Source of the DNA: Paenibacillus sp. YYML68
GTDB taxonomy: Bacteria > Bacillota > Bacilli > Paenibacillales > NBRC-103111
Assembly: GCF_027923405.1 (NCBI RefSeq)
Contig: NZ_BQYI01000001.1
Coordinates: forward strand, 3,822,501-3,886,500
Direction: 5' to 3'
Length of the DNA stretch: 64,000 bases
Position numbers and translations under genes: made by a program. Under the pieces are notes generated by a model that was not told where the DNA came from, searched no databases, and saw only the letters and a program-made list of their open reading frames with translations. Below, piece by piece: positions 37,970 to 46,827 of the stretch. Within the stretch, counting starts at the first letter, position 1; each line of letters starts with the position of its first letter.

Positions 37970-39274
37970 TTACTCGTGCTCCACGAACTCGAACTCGAAG
38001 TCGCCGATGCGCACGATTGTGCCGTCCTTCGCCCCGCGCTCGCGCAGCGCCTTATCGACGCCCTTCTTGCGCAATATGCGGGCGAAGCGCATCACAGCCT
38101 CGTGCGTGCTGAAGTTCGTTCGCTTAATCAGCCGCTCGATGCTCGGGCTATCCACCACATACGCTTCATTGTCGCGGCGAATGGTGAAGGCTTCGTCGTC
38201 GTCGCTCGCCTCGAGCTTGTACACCTTGCGCTCAGACAGGTCAATGATCTCCTCGACGAGCGGCATCTCCGGTATCGTCTCCAGAAGATCGGACACCTTA
38301 TACAGCAGCTCCTGCACGCCGGACTTCGACACAGCCGAGATCGGATAGATCGGATGCTCCAGCCCTCTTGCGGCGAGCTCCTCCTTGAACCGCTGCAGAT
38401 GCTCCTCGGCGTCCGGTATATCCATCTTGTTCGCCGCGATGATCTGCGGACGCTCCTCCAGCTTCGCGTTGTAGAGACGCAGCTCATCATTGATCTTCAG
38501 CCAATCCTCGAACGGATCGCGTCCTTCGGTCCCTGCCATATCAACGACGTGAACGATAATTCTCGTCCGCTCGACATGCCGCAGGAACTCGTGTCCGAGA
38601 CCGACACCCTCGTGAGCACCCTCGATCAATCCCGGCAAGTCCGCCATCACGAAGCTTCGGCCATCTCCGACGTCGACGACACCCAGGTTCGGCGTCAGCG
38701 TCGTAAAGTGATAGGCACCGATCTTCGGTCTTGCGCCCGACACGACCGACAGCAGCGTCGACTTGCCAACGCTCGGGAAGCCGACGAGCCCAACGTCCGC
38801 CATCACCTTCAGCTCGAGCACGACCCATCGCTCCTGACCTTCCTCGCCGTTCTCGGCAATCTCAGGAGCGGTGTTGTTCGACGTCGCGAAGCGGGTATTG
38901 CCCCGTCCGCCCCGTCCGCCCTTCGCGATGACGACCTCTTGACCGTGACGCGTCAGGTCGGCTACAATTTCTTGCGTATCGTCATCGACGACAACTGTGC
39001 CCGGTGGCACGCGCACGATCATATCATCGGCGTTCGCCCCGTGCTGGCTCTTGTTACGCCCCTTCTCCCCGCGATCAGCCTTGAAGTGCTTCTGATAACG
39101 GAAGTCGACGAGCGTCCGAAGACCTTCATCTACGCGGAAAATAACGTCGCCGCCATGACCACCGTCACCGCCTGCGGGTCCGCCTTCAGGTACGTACTTC
39201 TCTCTGCGAAACGCAACGAGACCGTCCCCGCCGTCCCCGCCCTTCACATAAATCTTCGCCTTATCAACAAACAT
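37970..39274 (-). CDS. obgE: Obg family GTPase
   Basis: Essential GTPase of 434 residues linked to ribosome assembly, (p)ppGpp and sporulation start. Order: glycine-rich Obg fold (about 1-158, with [19 protein letters not shown] and [10 protein letters not shown]), G domain with P-loop [11 protein letters not shown] near 165, [12 protein letters not shown] and NKMD, then a C-terminal OCT domain. ATG 39274 ([10 protein letters not shown]) was chosen over a GTG three codons upstream. It follows spo0B by 26 nt, the classic spo0B-obg pair. Confidence 0.97.
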   Translation of the reverse strand: MFVDKAKIYVKGGDGGDGLVAFRREKYVPEGGPAGGDGGHGGDVIFRVDEGLRTLVDFRYQKHFKADRGEKGRNKSQHGANADDMIVRVPPGTVVVDDDTQEIVADLTRHGQEVVIAKGGRGGRGNTRFATSNNTAPEIAENGEEGQERWVVLELKVMADVGLVGFPSVGKSTLLSVVSGARPKIGAYHFTTLTPNLGVVDVGDGRSFVMADLPGLIEGAHEGVGLGHEFLRHVERTRIIVHVVDMAGTEGRDPFEDWLKINDELRLYNAKLEERPQIIAANKMDIPDAEEHLQRFKEELAARGLEHPIYPISAVSKSGVQELLYKVSDLLETIPEMPLVEEIIDLSERKVYKLEASDDDEAFTIRRDNEAYVVDSPSIERLIKRTNFSTHEAVMRFARILRKKGVDKALRERGAKDGTIVRIGDFEFEFVEHE

Positions 39275-39300
39275 TACGTTCACCCTCTTATGTAGCCGTT

Positions 39301-39957
39301 CTAGTTACGTCCAGCTGTCCAGATAATGGTCCAATCGATGCAGCCTTCGCCGTATAATGTGTCCAGACCAATGCCATGCTGCTTCCACTGCCTAGCCAGC
39401 AGCTCACCTTGAGCCTGTACCCGCTCCAGCTTGCAGCCGCCCTCATAGCGAAAATCAAGCTGCAGCCGTTCTTCGGGCTTAGACCATGTCAAGGAAAGCA
39501 TGTTGTCCACACATTCCGGAGCTCCCTGCGCCTCCCGCTTGTACAGCTCCAGAACGTCCTTGACGATCTGCACGAGCTTGTCCGCATCGGCAAAGCTCTG
39601 AAGTCGAACCTCCTCATTCATCCTGACCTTCAGCTGAAGCTCCTTGACTTCAGTCTTGAACGTCAGCAGATAAACAACGAGCGAAGGCAGTCCAAGGTTG
39701 GAGATCATGCTCTCCTGTTGTACTCTGTCTTTTATTTTCTCCATCATTGGAGGTAATTTATCATACTTTTTTAATTGAACATAGCTCATCAGGATCTGAA
39801 TGTCATTCATCCAATCGTGCCGGTAGTGATTGAACAGACGAAGCAAACGTAAGTCCTGCTGCGACGTATCCCGAGCAGTCTCATTGGCGTCAGGCGTACT
39901 TCCCGGCTTCACCGCTGCAGACTGTTGATATTGGTCTTCCTTACCGTTTGAGGTCAT
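39301..39957 (-). CDS. spo0B: Sporulation initiation phosphotransferase Spo0B-like
   Basis: The phosphorelay protein that passes phosphate from Spo0F to Spo0A. In this 218-residue protein the four-helix-bundle motif is [18 protein letters not shown], with the phosphorylatable His near residue 47. A degenerate kinase-like domain follows, without recognisable ATP-binding motifs. The first about 35 residues (Ser/Thr/Gln-rich) look disordered. Divergence from Bacillus Spo0B is high, but the helix motif and the position next to obgE make the call safe. Confidence 0.88.
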   Translation of the reverse strand: MTSNGKEDQYQQSAAVKPGSTPDANETARDTSQQDLRLLRLFNHYRHDWMNDIQILMSYVQLKKYDKLPPMMEKIKDRVQQESMISNLGLPSLVVYLLTFKTEVKELQLKVRMNEEVRLQSFADADKLVQIVKDVLELYKREAQGAPECVDNMLSLTWSKPEERLQLDFRYEGGCKLERVQAQGELLARQWKQHGIGLDTLYGEGCIDWTIIWTAGRN

Positions 39958-40042
39958 GCTTCAATTCTCCGTTCCATTGCATTATCCAAGTATTCCCGTC
40001 TAGTATACCATGATGAGTGTTCAACTTCACTAATAAAACAAC

Positions 40043-40073
40043 AAACCCTGGCGAGCTACGTTCGCCAGGGTTT
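40043..40073 (-). terminator. Intrinsic terminator after rpmA
   Basis: An 11-bp stem (AAACCCTGGCG at 40043-40053, CGCCAGGGTTT at 40063-40073) 19 nt after the rpmA stop, followed on the minus strand by GTTGTTTTATT. It ends the rplU-prp-rpmA operon before spo0B. Confidence 0.85.
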
Positions 40074-40091
40074 GGACATGTTGTCGTAGAA

Positions 40092-40403
40092 TTACACTTC
40101 TACTGCAGCAGCTACCGGAGCAGCCTGCGCAGGGTAGACGCTCACTTTTTTGCGATCGCGGCCAAGACGCTCGAACTTCACAACGCCCTCCACCTTCGCG
40201 AACAACGTGTCATCGGAGCCGATGCCTACGTTGTTGCCCGGATGAATCTTAGTTCCGCGCTGACGAACGAGGATGCTGCCAGCCGATACGGTTTGACCGT
40301 CTGCACGCTTCACGCCAAGGCGCTTCGCGATGCTGTCACGTCCGTTCTTCGTCGAACCTACACCCTTCTTGGATGCGAACAATTGAAGATTCAATTGTAA
40401 CAT
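40092..40403 (-). CDS. rpmA: 50S ribosomal protein L27 with Prp-cleaved presequence
   Basis: L27 of 103 residues. The N-terminus [21 protein letters not shown] holds the Firmicute extension with the F-A cleavage site for the protease Prp; cleavage exposes the Ala-Ser N-terminus that reaches the peptidyl transferase centre. The C-terminus is slightly extended ([14 protein letters not shown]). GGAGG precedes the ATG. It is the third gene of rplU-prp-rpmA. Confidence 0.97.
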   Translation of the reverse strand: MLQLNLQLFASKKGVGSTKNGRDSIAKRLGVKRADGQTVSAGSILVRQRGTKIHPGNNVGIGSDDTLFAKVEGVVKFERLGRDRKKVSVYPAQAAPVAAAVEV

Positions 40404-40417
40404 AGTAGTCTACCTCC

Positions 40418-40756
40418 TTACTTATTTACTGTGATTTGTTGCATTGCTATATATGCGCCGTACGATTGTTCAATAGACGTCAGCATGACAATCATGCCTT
40501 CGAGCAACAGCTGTACCTTCGCGTCCGTCTCTGCATCAGCAGCAGCCAAGGCGTTCACCTTGAGCATGCCGTGCTTCATACGGACGCCAGGCTTCACTCC
40601 GGTTAACGCCTCGATGGCGTTGACCGTGCCAACGGTAACAGCGGATACGCCTGCGCACACAATATCTTTGCCTGCTTCGTCGAATTCCGCGTGACCGTCG
40701 ACCTCATACCATTCAATCCGTCCTGAAGTGTTCCGATAGATCGCAATGCGAATCAT
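40418..40756 (-). CDS. prp: Ribosomal-processing cysteine protease Prp
   Basis: Small cysteine protease of 112 residues that removes the N-terminal extension of L27. The catalytic His (VDGHAEFDEAG, near residue 22) and Cys (DIVCAGVSAVT, near 34) are both visible. The gene sits between rplU (5 nt gap) and rpmA (14 nt gap), so the protease is made together with its substrate, which carries the matching cleavage motif. Confidence 0.95.
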   Translation of the reverse strand: MIRIAIYRNTSGRIEWYEVDGHAEFDEAGKDIVCAGVSAVTVGTVNAIEALTGVKPGVRMKHGMLKVNALAAADAETDAKVQLLLEGMIVMLTSIEQSYGAYIAMQQITVNK

Positions 40757-40761
40757 AATGA

Positions 40762-41073
40762 TTACGCCTGGATCTTCTCGATTACAACCTTCGTGTACGG
40801 TTGACGATGACCTTGCTTACGACGATAGTTCTTCTTCGCTTTATATTTGAAAACGATGATCTTCTCGCCTTTACCTTGCTTCTCCACCTTCGCGGATACC
40901 GTTGCGCCGGCTACTACCGGAGCACCTACCACTAGACCTGTTTCCTTAGAAACGGCCAATACGCGGTCGAACGTTACAGCATCGCCAGCACCAGCCTCGA
41001 GCTTCTCGATGTAAAGAACATCGCCCTCGGATACTTTGTACTGCTTGCCGCCAGTTTCAATAATTGCGTACAT
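40762..41073 (-). CDS. rplU: 50S ribosomal protein L21
   Basis: L21 of 103 residues, starting [14 protein letters not shown] and ending in the basic [19 protein letters not shown] segment that is typical of the family. It begins the rplU-prp-rpmA operon behind a short structured leader. GGAGG lies upstream of the ATG. Confidence 0.97.
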   Translation of the reverse strand: MYAIIETGGKQYKVSEGDVLYIEKLEAGAGDAVTFDRVLAVSKETGLVVGAPVVAGATVSAKVEKQGKGEKIIVFKYKAKKNYRRKQGHRQPYTKVVIEKIQA

Positions 41074-41184
41074 TGTTGCACCTCCTCATGTCTCAGACTC
41101 GCCTTAGCCAGGTGGCTTGGCCTTATTCGGGCCGCGCGCTTCATAAACCCGCTTCGTGCGGTTACAGCATGCATAGCAATGCAC
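41074..41184 (-). ncRNA. Candidate L21 leader RNA
   Basis: About 110 nt of 5' untranslated sequence between the predicted promoter and rplU. Three short hairpins can be drawn on the minus strand: CCGCACGAAGCGG, GGCCCGAATAAGGCC (about 41121-41132) and AGCCACCTGGCT (about 41106-41117), the last near the GGAGG. The location and the shape fit the L21 autoregulatory leader of Firmicutes, but the fold was done by eye and no covariance was tested. Confidence 0.5.
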
Positions 41185-41190
41185 TCGAAT

Positions 41191-41220
41191 ATTCTACCAC
41201 AGCACAGATGACGAATGCAA
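41191..41220 (-). promoter_or_regulatory. Promoter of the rplU operon
   Basis: On the minus strand a -35 TTGCAT (41220-41215) and a -10 TAGAAT (41196-41191) are separated by 18 nt, placing the start near 41184. The -35 partly overlaps the rng stop region, so rplU has its own promoter in addition to any readthrough. Confidence 0.6.
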
Positions 41221-41223
41221 CGA

Positions 41224-42462
41224 TTATTTTCCACGATCGGCAAAGCCGCTGCCACCGCAAGCTTGACAAGACTCAGGCACCGTCGTCTCCTTGCTGTCCC
41301 GGACCTTCTTGCGCGTCATCTCCACAAGCCCGAGCTTCGTCCAGCCGACGACGACCGTCTTCGTCCGATCCTTACGCGTCTCTCGCGCCAGCTCATCGAG
41401 CACCCGGCTGCGCAGCGCCTCGGTCTCCATATCAATGAAGTCGATCACGATCAGTCCGCCGATGTCACGCAGCCTCAGCAGCCGCGCAACCTCGCGTGCC
41501 GCCTCCAGATTCGTATCGAAGACCGTCTGCTCGAGATCGACCGAGCCGGTGTATTTGCCCGTGTTGATATCGATCACCGTCAGCGCCTCCGTCCGATCGA
41601 TGATCAGATAGCTGCCGCTGTCAAGCCACACCTTGCGCCTAAGCCCCTGCTCCAGCTGCTTCGCGATGCCGAAGTCGGCCATTACGTCTACACCCTCATA
41701 CACATATACCCGCTCAGCCAGCGGCTGCGAGCCGATTGACAGCATCGCGCGTATTTCCTCCAGCACCTCACGGCCGCTGACCAGCACCTCCTGAACGTCA
41801 TCGCGGAACACGTCGCGAATCAGACGCGGCAGCATGTCCAGATCGCCGAATATTTGACGAGGCACGTGCCCGCCCCGCTTCACTGCTTCCTCCATGTACC
41901 GCCAGCGGGCGCGCAGCTCGGCTAGATCAGCTGCAAGCGACTGCTCCGTTTCCCCGAGAGCGGCCGTGCGTACGATATAGCCCTCGCTCGGCTCAATCAG
42001 CCGCTCCGCCATCCGCTTCAGCTTATCGCGCTCGGCTGCCTGCTCGATCTTGCGCGAGACGCCGACGTAATCCGCATAAGGCATATAGACGCCGAAGCGC
42101 CCGGGTATCGAATAATGCGTCGTCAGACGCGCCCCCTTCGTGCCGACCGGCTCCTTCACCACCTGCACCATAATGTGCTGCCCCACCTTCACGAGCTCGT
42201 GAATGGAAGGCTTCTCCTTCGGCTGCTTATCCAGGTTCGCTGGAAGCAGATCATCAATATAAAGAAAGCCGTTACGCTCAAGTCCGATCTCAACGAACGC
42301 CGCCTGCATGCCCTGGAGCACACGCTCGACGCGTCCGATATAAATATTGCCGGCCAGCTGACTCTGCTCACGATGACCCTTGTAGTATTCGGCCAGCTTG
42401 CCCTGTTCAAGAATGGCTACCTCGGTTAGCTCCTCGTTGCACTTAACCAATATTCGCTTCAT
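41224..42462 (-). CDS. rng: Ribonuclease E/G family protein
   Basis: Endoribonuclease of 412 residues that by family processes rRNA precursors and mRNA. The S1 domain is near residues 35-110 (GNIYIGRVERVLQGMQAAFVE is the hallmark), the catalytic core includes DSGSYLIIDRTEALTVIDIN near 285, GLIVIDFIDM near 330, and the C-terminus has a zinc-link-like CQACGGSG. It is at the short end for the family and lacks a scaffold region. ATG 42462 (MKRILVKCNEE) has GAGGTG 9 nt upstream. Position ahead of rplU is common in Paenibacillaceae. Confidence 0.92.
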   Translation of the reverse strand: MKRILVKCNEELTEVAILEQGKLAEYYKGHREQSQLAGNIYIGRVERVLQGMQAAFVEIGLERNGFLYIDDLLPANLDKQPKEKPSIHELVKVGQHIMVQVVKEPVGTKGARLTTHYSIPGRFGVYMPYADYVGVSRKIEQAAERDKLKRMAERLIEPSEGYIVRTAALGETEQSLAADLAELRARWRYMEEAVKRGGHVPRQIFGDLDMLPRLIRDVFRDDVQEVLVSGREVLEEIRAMLSIGSQPLAERVYVYEGVDVMADFGIAKQLEQGLRRKVWLDSGSYLIIDRTEALTVIDINTGKYTGSVDLEQTVFDTNLEAAREVARLLRLRDIGGLIVIDFIDMETEALRSRVLDELARETRKDRTKTVVVGWTKLGLVEMTRKKVRDSKETTVPESCQACGGSGFADRGK

Positions 42463-42498
42463 CTGCAGCAACACCTCGGCACTATTGTAACATACCGC

Positions 42499-43395
42499 TC
42501 AGGCAAAAAGCTCGGCCAATGGCGTCCCACGCCTTCTCTCGTCAAAATAACAGTCGAGCAACGCGCGCTCAGGTACGATCCCAAGCACACGATCGCGCTC
42601 GTCGAGCACGCACACGACGTGATATTTATCACGCATGAACAGTCTAACGATATCCCCCGCTCTGCTGCGGCTCGCCGCATAGATCGGCTCGGCAGCTGCC
42701 CCCCGATGCTCGAGCCGCTTCTCCCGATTGAGCAAAAATCGCATAAACCGGTACGGCGTTCCCCGCCAGTCATGCCAATTGGAATAAAATAAAAAAAAGG
42801 CGATCATCAGCCAATTTAACAAAATGCCGCCCTGCTCCGTCCACACATGAAACGCCGCACCTATAATCAGCACGCCGCTGACGACAAGACTGACCAGCGT
42901 TGACACCTGCATCGTTCGCTGGTACGGCAGCCACAGTCCGATCAGCACCTGCAGAATACGCCCGCCGTCGAGCGGCAGCACAGGCAGCAGGTTGAAGGCC
43001 GCAATCAACGCATTCGCTTGTATGAAATAGTCGCCCCACGCTTGCGGAATCAAGCCTAACAGCGTCAACGCATAGGCAACGAGCATCATCCACACATTCT
43101 GCAGCGGCCCTCCGAGCGCGACGAGCAGCTCCTCGAGCGCCCGGGAGCCCGGTGCCTCCTCCATCGCAGCCACGCCGCCGAAGGGCAGCAGCTGCACCTC
43201 CTTCACCTTCCACCCGAAGCTGCGCGCCACCGAGACGTGGCCGAGCTCGTGAATGAGGACGATGACGAACAGCGTTACGATCTCGATGAAGTAGCCCGTA
43301 ATGACGGACAGCAGCATGAGCAAGGTGAACAGCGGATGGAAGCGAAACGTAATGCCCGTCCACACATTCCACGGCGTGCCCCTCAACTTAATCAA
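42499..43395 (-). CDS. spoIVFB: SpoIVFB-type site-2 protease (M50)
   Basis: Intramembrane metalloprotease of 298 residues; in Bacillus it cleaves pro-sigma-K in the mother cell. The zinc motif HELGHVSVARSFG is near residue 50, and the second metal-site segment LPVLPLDGGRILQ near 140. About six membrane segments can be traced. The C-terminal about 60 residues form a CBS-like domain (DIVRLFMRDKYHVVCVLDE) that senses ATP in the family. Overlap with spoIVFA is 8 nt. Confidence 0.93.
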   Translation of the reverse strand: MIKLRGTPWNVWTGITFRFHPLFTLLMLLSVITGYFIEIVTLFVIVLIHELGHVSVARSFGWKVKEVQLLPFGGVAAMEEAPGSRALEELLVALGGPLQNVWMMLVAYALTLLGLIPQAWGDYFIQANALIAAFNLLPVLPLDGGRILQVLIGLWLPYQRTMQVSTLVSLVVSGVLIIGAAFHVWTEQGGILLNWLMIAFFLFYSNWHDWRGTPYRFMRFLLNREKRLEHRGAAAEPIYAASRSRAGDIVRLFMRDKYHVVCVLDERDRVLGIVPERALLDCYFDERRRGTPLAELFA

Positions 43396-44335
43396 AAGGA
43401 ATCACATCCGCAGGATCGACAGGCTTGCCCGCCTTCGTAACGGAGAAAAACAACGTACCGGCCGACTTCTCCGACTTCGGCTTCGCAATCGTGCCAACCG
43501 TCTCCCCACCCTTGACCCAGTCGTTAAGCTGCAAGGTGCCGGGCTCGATCAACCCGTACACGGACTCCATGCCGTCTGTATGTCTCAACACAATCGTATA
43601 CCCTGTATCATCCTTATCGCCCGCGTACACGACAAGTCCCGTATCTACCGCTGATACCGGCTTACCTGCCTCCGCCTCCATCAGCACCCCGCCGAGCTCC
43701 GTGGAGAACGGCGCAAGCAGCTTCCCTTCAATAGGCGAAAAATAATGCTTCGGCACGACCGCCACCTTCTCCGCCTCCTGATGCCTCGTCGATTGAATCG
43801 CGGGCAGTATGGAAGGTATGGTGCCAAAATGCCGCTCGTACCAAGCCGTCAGCGCCGCTGTATCCATCGGCTCGTTCAGCGATGCCGTCACGAGCTGCTT
43901 GCCCCGCTCAGCGAGCGGATGCTCGCTCTGGTACATCGCCCACACGCCTGCGAACAGCAACGTGCTTAGCAGCAGCTTCACGGCGAAGCGGCTCGTCCTG
44001 TCTGTCGGCGGCTGTTGGCCTCTCGCAGGGTCGTAGCTGTCGCTGCGGCCGAATCCAGACCAGTCCCGCTCGTACTTGCGCCGCCATTCCTCCTCGGGAT
44101 CGGGAGGTTGCATCGAATAGGGCGTACGGCTGTCATCAGCCTCGCCATAGTGGGTCGACGGCGTTCCTCCATGCCAAGGCGGCGTGTACCGCCCCGCATC
44201 GTCGTACAGCTCCTCGCGTCCGAGCAGGTCGCTTGAGGTCAAGCGCGGCTCCCCGCGTCCTTGCCGCCACGCCTGCTGCTGCAGCCTGCGAATTTTCTCA
44301 TATCGGCGTTCACGAACGTTATTGCGTATATTCAA
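43388..44335 (-). CDS. spoIVFA: SpoIVFA-type regulator with LytM-like domain
   Basis: Inhibitory partner of SpoIVFB, 315 residues. A long hydrophilic N-terminus (about 1-115) precedes one membrane segment (about 118-135), then an extracytoplasmic M23/LytM-like domain (LVVYAGDKDDTGYTIVLRH, LNDWVKGGETVG) that lacks the full set of zinc ligands of active M23 peptidases. The start is TTG 44335 with AAGGAG 10 nt upstream. The pair spoIVFA-spoIVFB is coupled, and bofC in this window belongs to the same checkpoint. Confidence 0.88.
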   Translation of the reverse strand: MNIRNNVRERRYEKIRRLQQQAWRQGRGEPRLTSSDLLGREELYDDAGRYTPPWHGGTPSTHYGEADDSRTPYSMQPPDPEEEWRRKYERDWSGFGRSDSYDPARGQQPPTDRTSRFAVKLLLSTLLFAGVWAMYQSEHPLAERGKQLVTASLNEPMDTAALTAWYERHFGTIPSILPAIQSTRHQEAEKVAVVPKHYFSPIEGKLLAPFSTELGGVLMEAEAGKPVSAVDTGLVVYAGDKDDTGYTIVLRHTDGMESVYGLIEPGTLQLNDWVKGGETVGTIAKPKSEKSAGTLFFSVTKAGKPVDPADVIPFD

Positions 44336-44532
44336 GACCGCTCCACTCCTTGCCCATAGCTTGTTCCCTTCATCCTATGAGCTTGTACGGGGGAATATGC
44401 GAGTAGCTGACAGTCACACAGAAACCTTTCTCTAAGACGCGCGTCTAACTAACTTGGGAGGATGTTATAAAATTAATAAAAAATGGGTTTGTACTGAGTG
44501 AATACCATTTTATCGAGAGAAGGATGATTCGT

Positions 44533-45318
44533 ATGAAAAAATTCGCAATGGGTGTCATCACAGGCTGCGTGCTAACCCTCACAACAACTGCCTTCGCGAG
44601 CGAGCTAATCCAGGCGTATAAGTTCCCTGTCAGCTATGTGTTCAACCAGGAAACGAAACCATTAACAGACGAATATGTAACCTTGAACTACAATGGCCAT
44701 GCCTATGTCCCGATCCGATTCATCGCTGAGCATACGGGTATGAAGATCGGGTATGACGAGGAGAACCGTCAGATCCTTGTCAACTATGGCGTTCCGAGCG
44801 AGCCGCCAGAGCCACTACCAGTGCACGTGAGGAGCAAGGAGGTCAGCTTCAGTACGAACCAACATGGAATTTTCTTTGGTAATATCCAACTCGAACGGGT
44901 AGACTCTCAGACGAAGATTACGCTCCAGATTAGAAACGACCGCGGAGAAACAGGTGAAATAGGCGGCTCACTCGCCTTCTACAATAACAAGGCTGAACCG
45001 ATTAGCTTCCTTCTAGTCGACCAAGTGCTGCATCATAAAGGAATCAATACGATCCAACTGCTTGCGGACGAGGACCTATCCTCCTACAAATATGTCACTC
45101 TTGGCTTAGGCAAGGTAGACGGCCATATGATACGAACCACCTACACCGAGGCTGATCTTATCAAAGGCTCCATCGAGTACCTCAAGAAACTGAATATACC
45201 CCAGGAGCACATCGATCGTTTGGGGGATAAGACGACAGCTATTGGCAAGATTATTGGCCAAATGGACTTATCCAAGCAAGAAATCGACGAGCTGATTCTC
45301 GCCGCGATTAGCCAGTAA
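44533..45318 (+). CDS. Exported copper-amine-oxidase N-terminal-like (stalk domain) protein
   Basis: A 261-residue protein with a signal peptide (MKKFAMGVITGCVLTLTTTA, cleavage expected after AFA). Residues about 30-90 form the Cu-amine-oxidase N-terminal-like fold (YVTLNYNGHAYVPIRFIAEH...GYDEENRQILVNYG). The rest, about residues 100-261, is unassigned; it is not an amine oxidase catalytic domain. ATG 44533 has GAAGGA 8 nt upstream; the ATG three codons earlier is on top of that site. The coding region is visibly poorer in GC than its neighbours. Role at the cell surface is inferred only. Confidence 0.75.
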   Translation: MKKFAMGVITGCVLTLTTTAFASELIQAYKFPVSYVFNQETKPLTDEYVTLNYNGHAYVPIRFIAEHTGMKIGYDEENRQILVNYGVPSEPPEPLPVHVRSKEVSFSTNQHGIFFGNIQLERVDSQTKITLQIRNDRGETGEIGGSLAFYNNKAEPISFLLVDQVLHHKGINTIQLLADEDLSSYKYVTLGLGKVDGHMIRTTYTEADLIKGSIEYLKKLNIPQEHIDRLGDKTTAIGKIIGQMDLSKQEIDELILAAISQ

Positions 45319-45325
45319 TGCACCA

Positions 45326-45431
45326 AAAAAAGACCCTTATCCGTTGGAGCTGCTCTTGATCTTACCAACCTTACCGCTCCACGTCTTCTTCCACTGCGTA
45401 GGTACAATCGCCATGACCATATAGCAGCTGA
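45326..45431 (-). pseudogene. Decayed fragment of a second narK 3' end
   Basis: Read on the minus strand, about 30 codons ending at a TAA at 45339-45337 encode MAIVPTQWKKTWSGKVGK, against MAIVQTQWKKTWIGEGGK at the end of the intact narK gene (46828-48063). Just after the stop, GGATAAGGGTCTTTTTTTGG resembles the 3' arm and T run of the narK terminator at 46656-46675. No other part of a transporter gene remains here; the fragment abuts the stop of the hydrolase gene. It is therefore a deletion relic of a narK duplicate, or a scar of a duplication-transposition event. Confidence 0.85.
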
Positions 45432-45444
45432 CCGAATTTACATG

Positions 45445-46425
45445 CTATCCACCTAACCAATCTCCGATGACCTTGAGTGCTCGTTCGTCATGAATCGGAT
45501 GAAAATGGGATAATCCATCGACAATACTCACTTCGACAAGTGGGTTTATTTCAAATACGCGTTCATATTGATCGGCTAGAAATGCTTCATCCTCGCCTCC
45601 AGCAATGACGAGCACAGGTCCATTCAATGAGCGAATATCCGCCTGGTAATCATCACGCGGGTGCATCGAAACTTGCATTCGATAGCTGTAGATTAACGTT
45701 TCAGTACCGTTACGATAAGGCTCAGGCATATTAAAGGAAAGGACGGCCTGACCATTTAAATGGCGGATGCCGAGCTGATTCAGCATACTTAATCCGACGA
45801 ATCGAGGAACCGAGACATTCGCCCAGTTACTGTTCTCGTTATAGGTCGGCGCATTATGATGGATATAAGGTGCGATAAGCAGATAGCGGTCGACAGCTGC
45901 ATGAGCTCGCTCTCCGCCTGCCAATCGGAGGACCGTACCGCCGCCGCTGGAATGTCCGCCCAGAATAATCGATTGATTGGGATGCTTCGCCTGTACGTAA
46001 TCGATGAAGTCGTAGAGATCATCCTCGATTTGCCCCATATAGTCCAGATCTCCCCGATCCTCCGCCAGTGGACCATGTCCGCGCAAGTCGGGTGTATACA
46101 CGGTGGCCAGACCGCTCTGTGCTGCGAAGGATGCCAGTGGCTGCAAATAGCTGCTATGATAGCTTGAACCATGAATCATAATCAGAACTTGATTAGCAGA
46201 GGATGGATAGTGACGATACGGTAACCGGGTATGATTACGTGTTTCATATTGCGATAGCGTCGGCAATCTCGTATAGTCGGCGTCAATATCTGAGAATTGT
46301 AAGCTCTCCGAACGGCCCTCCGCCCCCTTTAATGGCATAAGGAGAACTAATCCATAGGCAATCCCCAGGTAGATGACAGACGAACTAATCGCAATAATCA
46401 ACACGACCTTCATCAACGTATTCAA
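45445..46425 (-). CDS. Membrane-anchored alpha/beta hydrolase
   Basis: A 326-residue protein with one N-terminal membrane segment (about 5-30) and an extracytoplasmic alpha/beta-hydrolase domain of the lysophospholipase type. The oxyanion-side motif MIHGSSYHSSYL is near residue 87, the nucleophile elbow GGHSSGGG near 160, and the catalytic His probably lies in GLSHFHPIHDER at the end. Substrate unknown. The start was set at TTG 46425, which has TAAGGAGGG 5 nt upstream; ATG 46413 is too far from it. The gene is flanked by narK on one side and the narK fragment on the other. Confidence 0.8.
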   Translation of the reverse strand: MNTLMKVVLIIAISSSVIYLGIAYGLVLLMPLKGAEGRSESLQFSDIDADYTRLPTLSQYETRNHTRLPYRHYPSSANQVLIMIHGSSYHSSYLQPLASFAAQSGLATVYTPDLRGHGPLAEDRGDLDYMGQIEDDLYDFIDYVQAKHPNQSIILGGHSSGGGTVLRLAGGERAHAAVDRYLLIAPYIHHNAPTYNENSNWANVSVPRFVGLSMLNQLGIRHLNGQAVLSFNMPEPYRNGTETLIYSYRMQVSMHPRDDYQADIRSLNGPVLVIAGGEDEAFLADQYERVFEINPLVEVSIVDGLSHFHPIHDERALKVIGDWLGG

Positions 46426-46503
46426 ACGATCCCTCCTTAGGTATGAGTTGAAACAGCCCCATCCAGTCGTTCTATTGGAATGGATGGTTCGTTCCACTTG
46501 ATC

Positions 46504-46524
46504 AAGATATTCATAGTATATCTT
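46504..46524. promoter_or_regulatory. Palindromic operator candidate upstream of the hydrolase gene
   Basis: Perfect 7-bp arms AAGATAT and ATATCTT with a 7-bp spacer (TCATAGT), 79 bp upstream of the hydrolase start. On the minus strand a -10-like TATACT (46520-46515) lies in the middle of the palindrome, with a poor -35 (TGTATC) 17 nt further up. A repressor bound here would block that promoter. No regulator gene that would bind it was recognised nearby. Confidence 0.45.
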
Positions 46525-46655
46525 AATAGAGAGGCACGATACAGATAATTTGGTGTTGGTATAGGTGCGGCTTCCCTAACGGCCTCTGTTACTAGCGGAG
46601 GCGACTTATCTGTGTAGGAACCTCGGAGTCAAGCCATTGTTACTAGTAAAACGCC

Positions 46656-46699
46656 AAAAAAAGACCCCTACCCGCTGGCGCAATCGCGGATAAGAGTCT
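46656..46699 (-). terminator. Intrinsic terminator of narK
   Basis: On the minus strand AGACTCTTATCCGC (46699-46686) pairs over its full 14 nt, three G-U pairs included, with GCGGGTAGGGGTCT (46675-46662), followed by seven T. It lies about 130 nt after the narK stop, behind the long stem-loop at 46748-46814. Confidence 0.9.
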
Positions 46700-46747
46700 G
46701 AGCTTAGGACAGCTCCCATGAAATTAAGAATGCAGTCAAAGACGTGT

Positions 46748-46814
46748 GGTCGTTAACGTCTTTGGGTCCGGGTCCCGCTGCGGCGAGGCGCCGCACCCAA
46801 AGACGCTAACGACC
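46748..46814 (-). other. Long stem-loop in the narK 3' untranslated region
   Basis: Two 20-nt arms (46748-46767 and 46795-46814) are complementary with a single exception, which is a G-U pair if transcribed from the minus strand (an A-C mismatch on the plus strand). The loop contains a GCGGCG/CGCCGC inner hairpin. It starts about 14 nt after the narK stop and has no T run after it. The strand bias of the exception supports selection on the narK transcript, as an mRNA-stabilising structure. Confidence 0.75.
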
Positions 46815-46827
46815 GAGTATCCCCTAA

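Noticed and set aside
43388..44335. Active M23 peptidase in place of spoIVFA
   Set aside because: The LytM-like domain lacks the usual HxxxD and HxH zinc ligands, and the coupling to spoIVFB fits the regulator.
44435..44446. 12-bp perfect palindrome AGACGCGCGTCT upstream of the stalk-domain gene
   Set aside because: It is a single GC-rich palindrome with no second copy nearby and no link to a promoter, so it is not enough to call an operator or attachment site.
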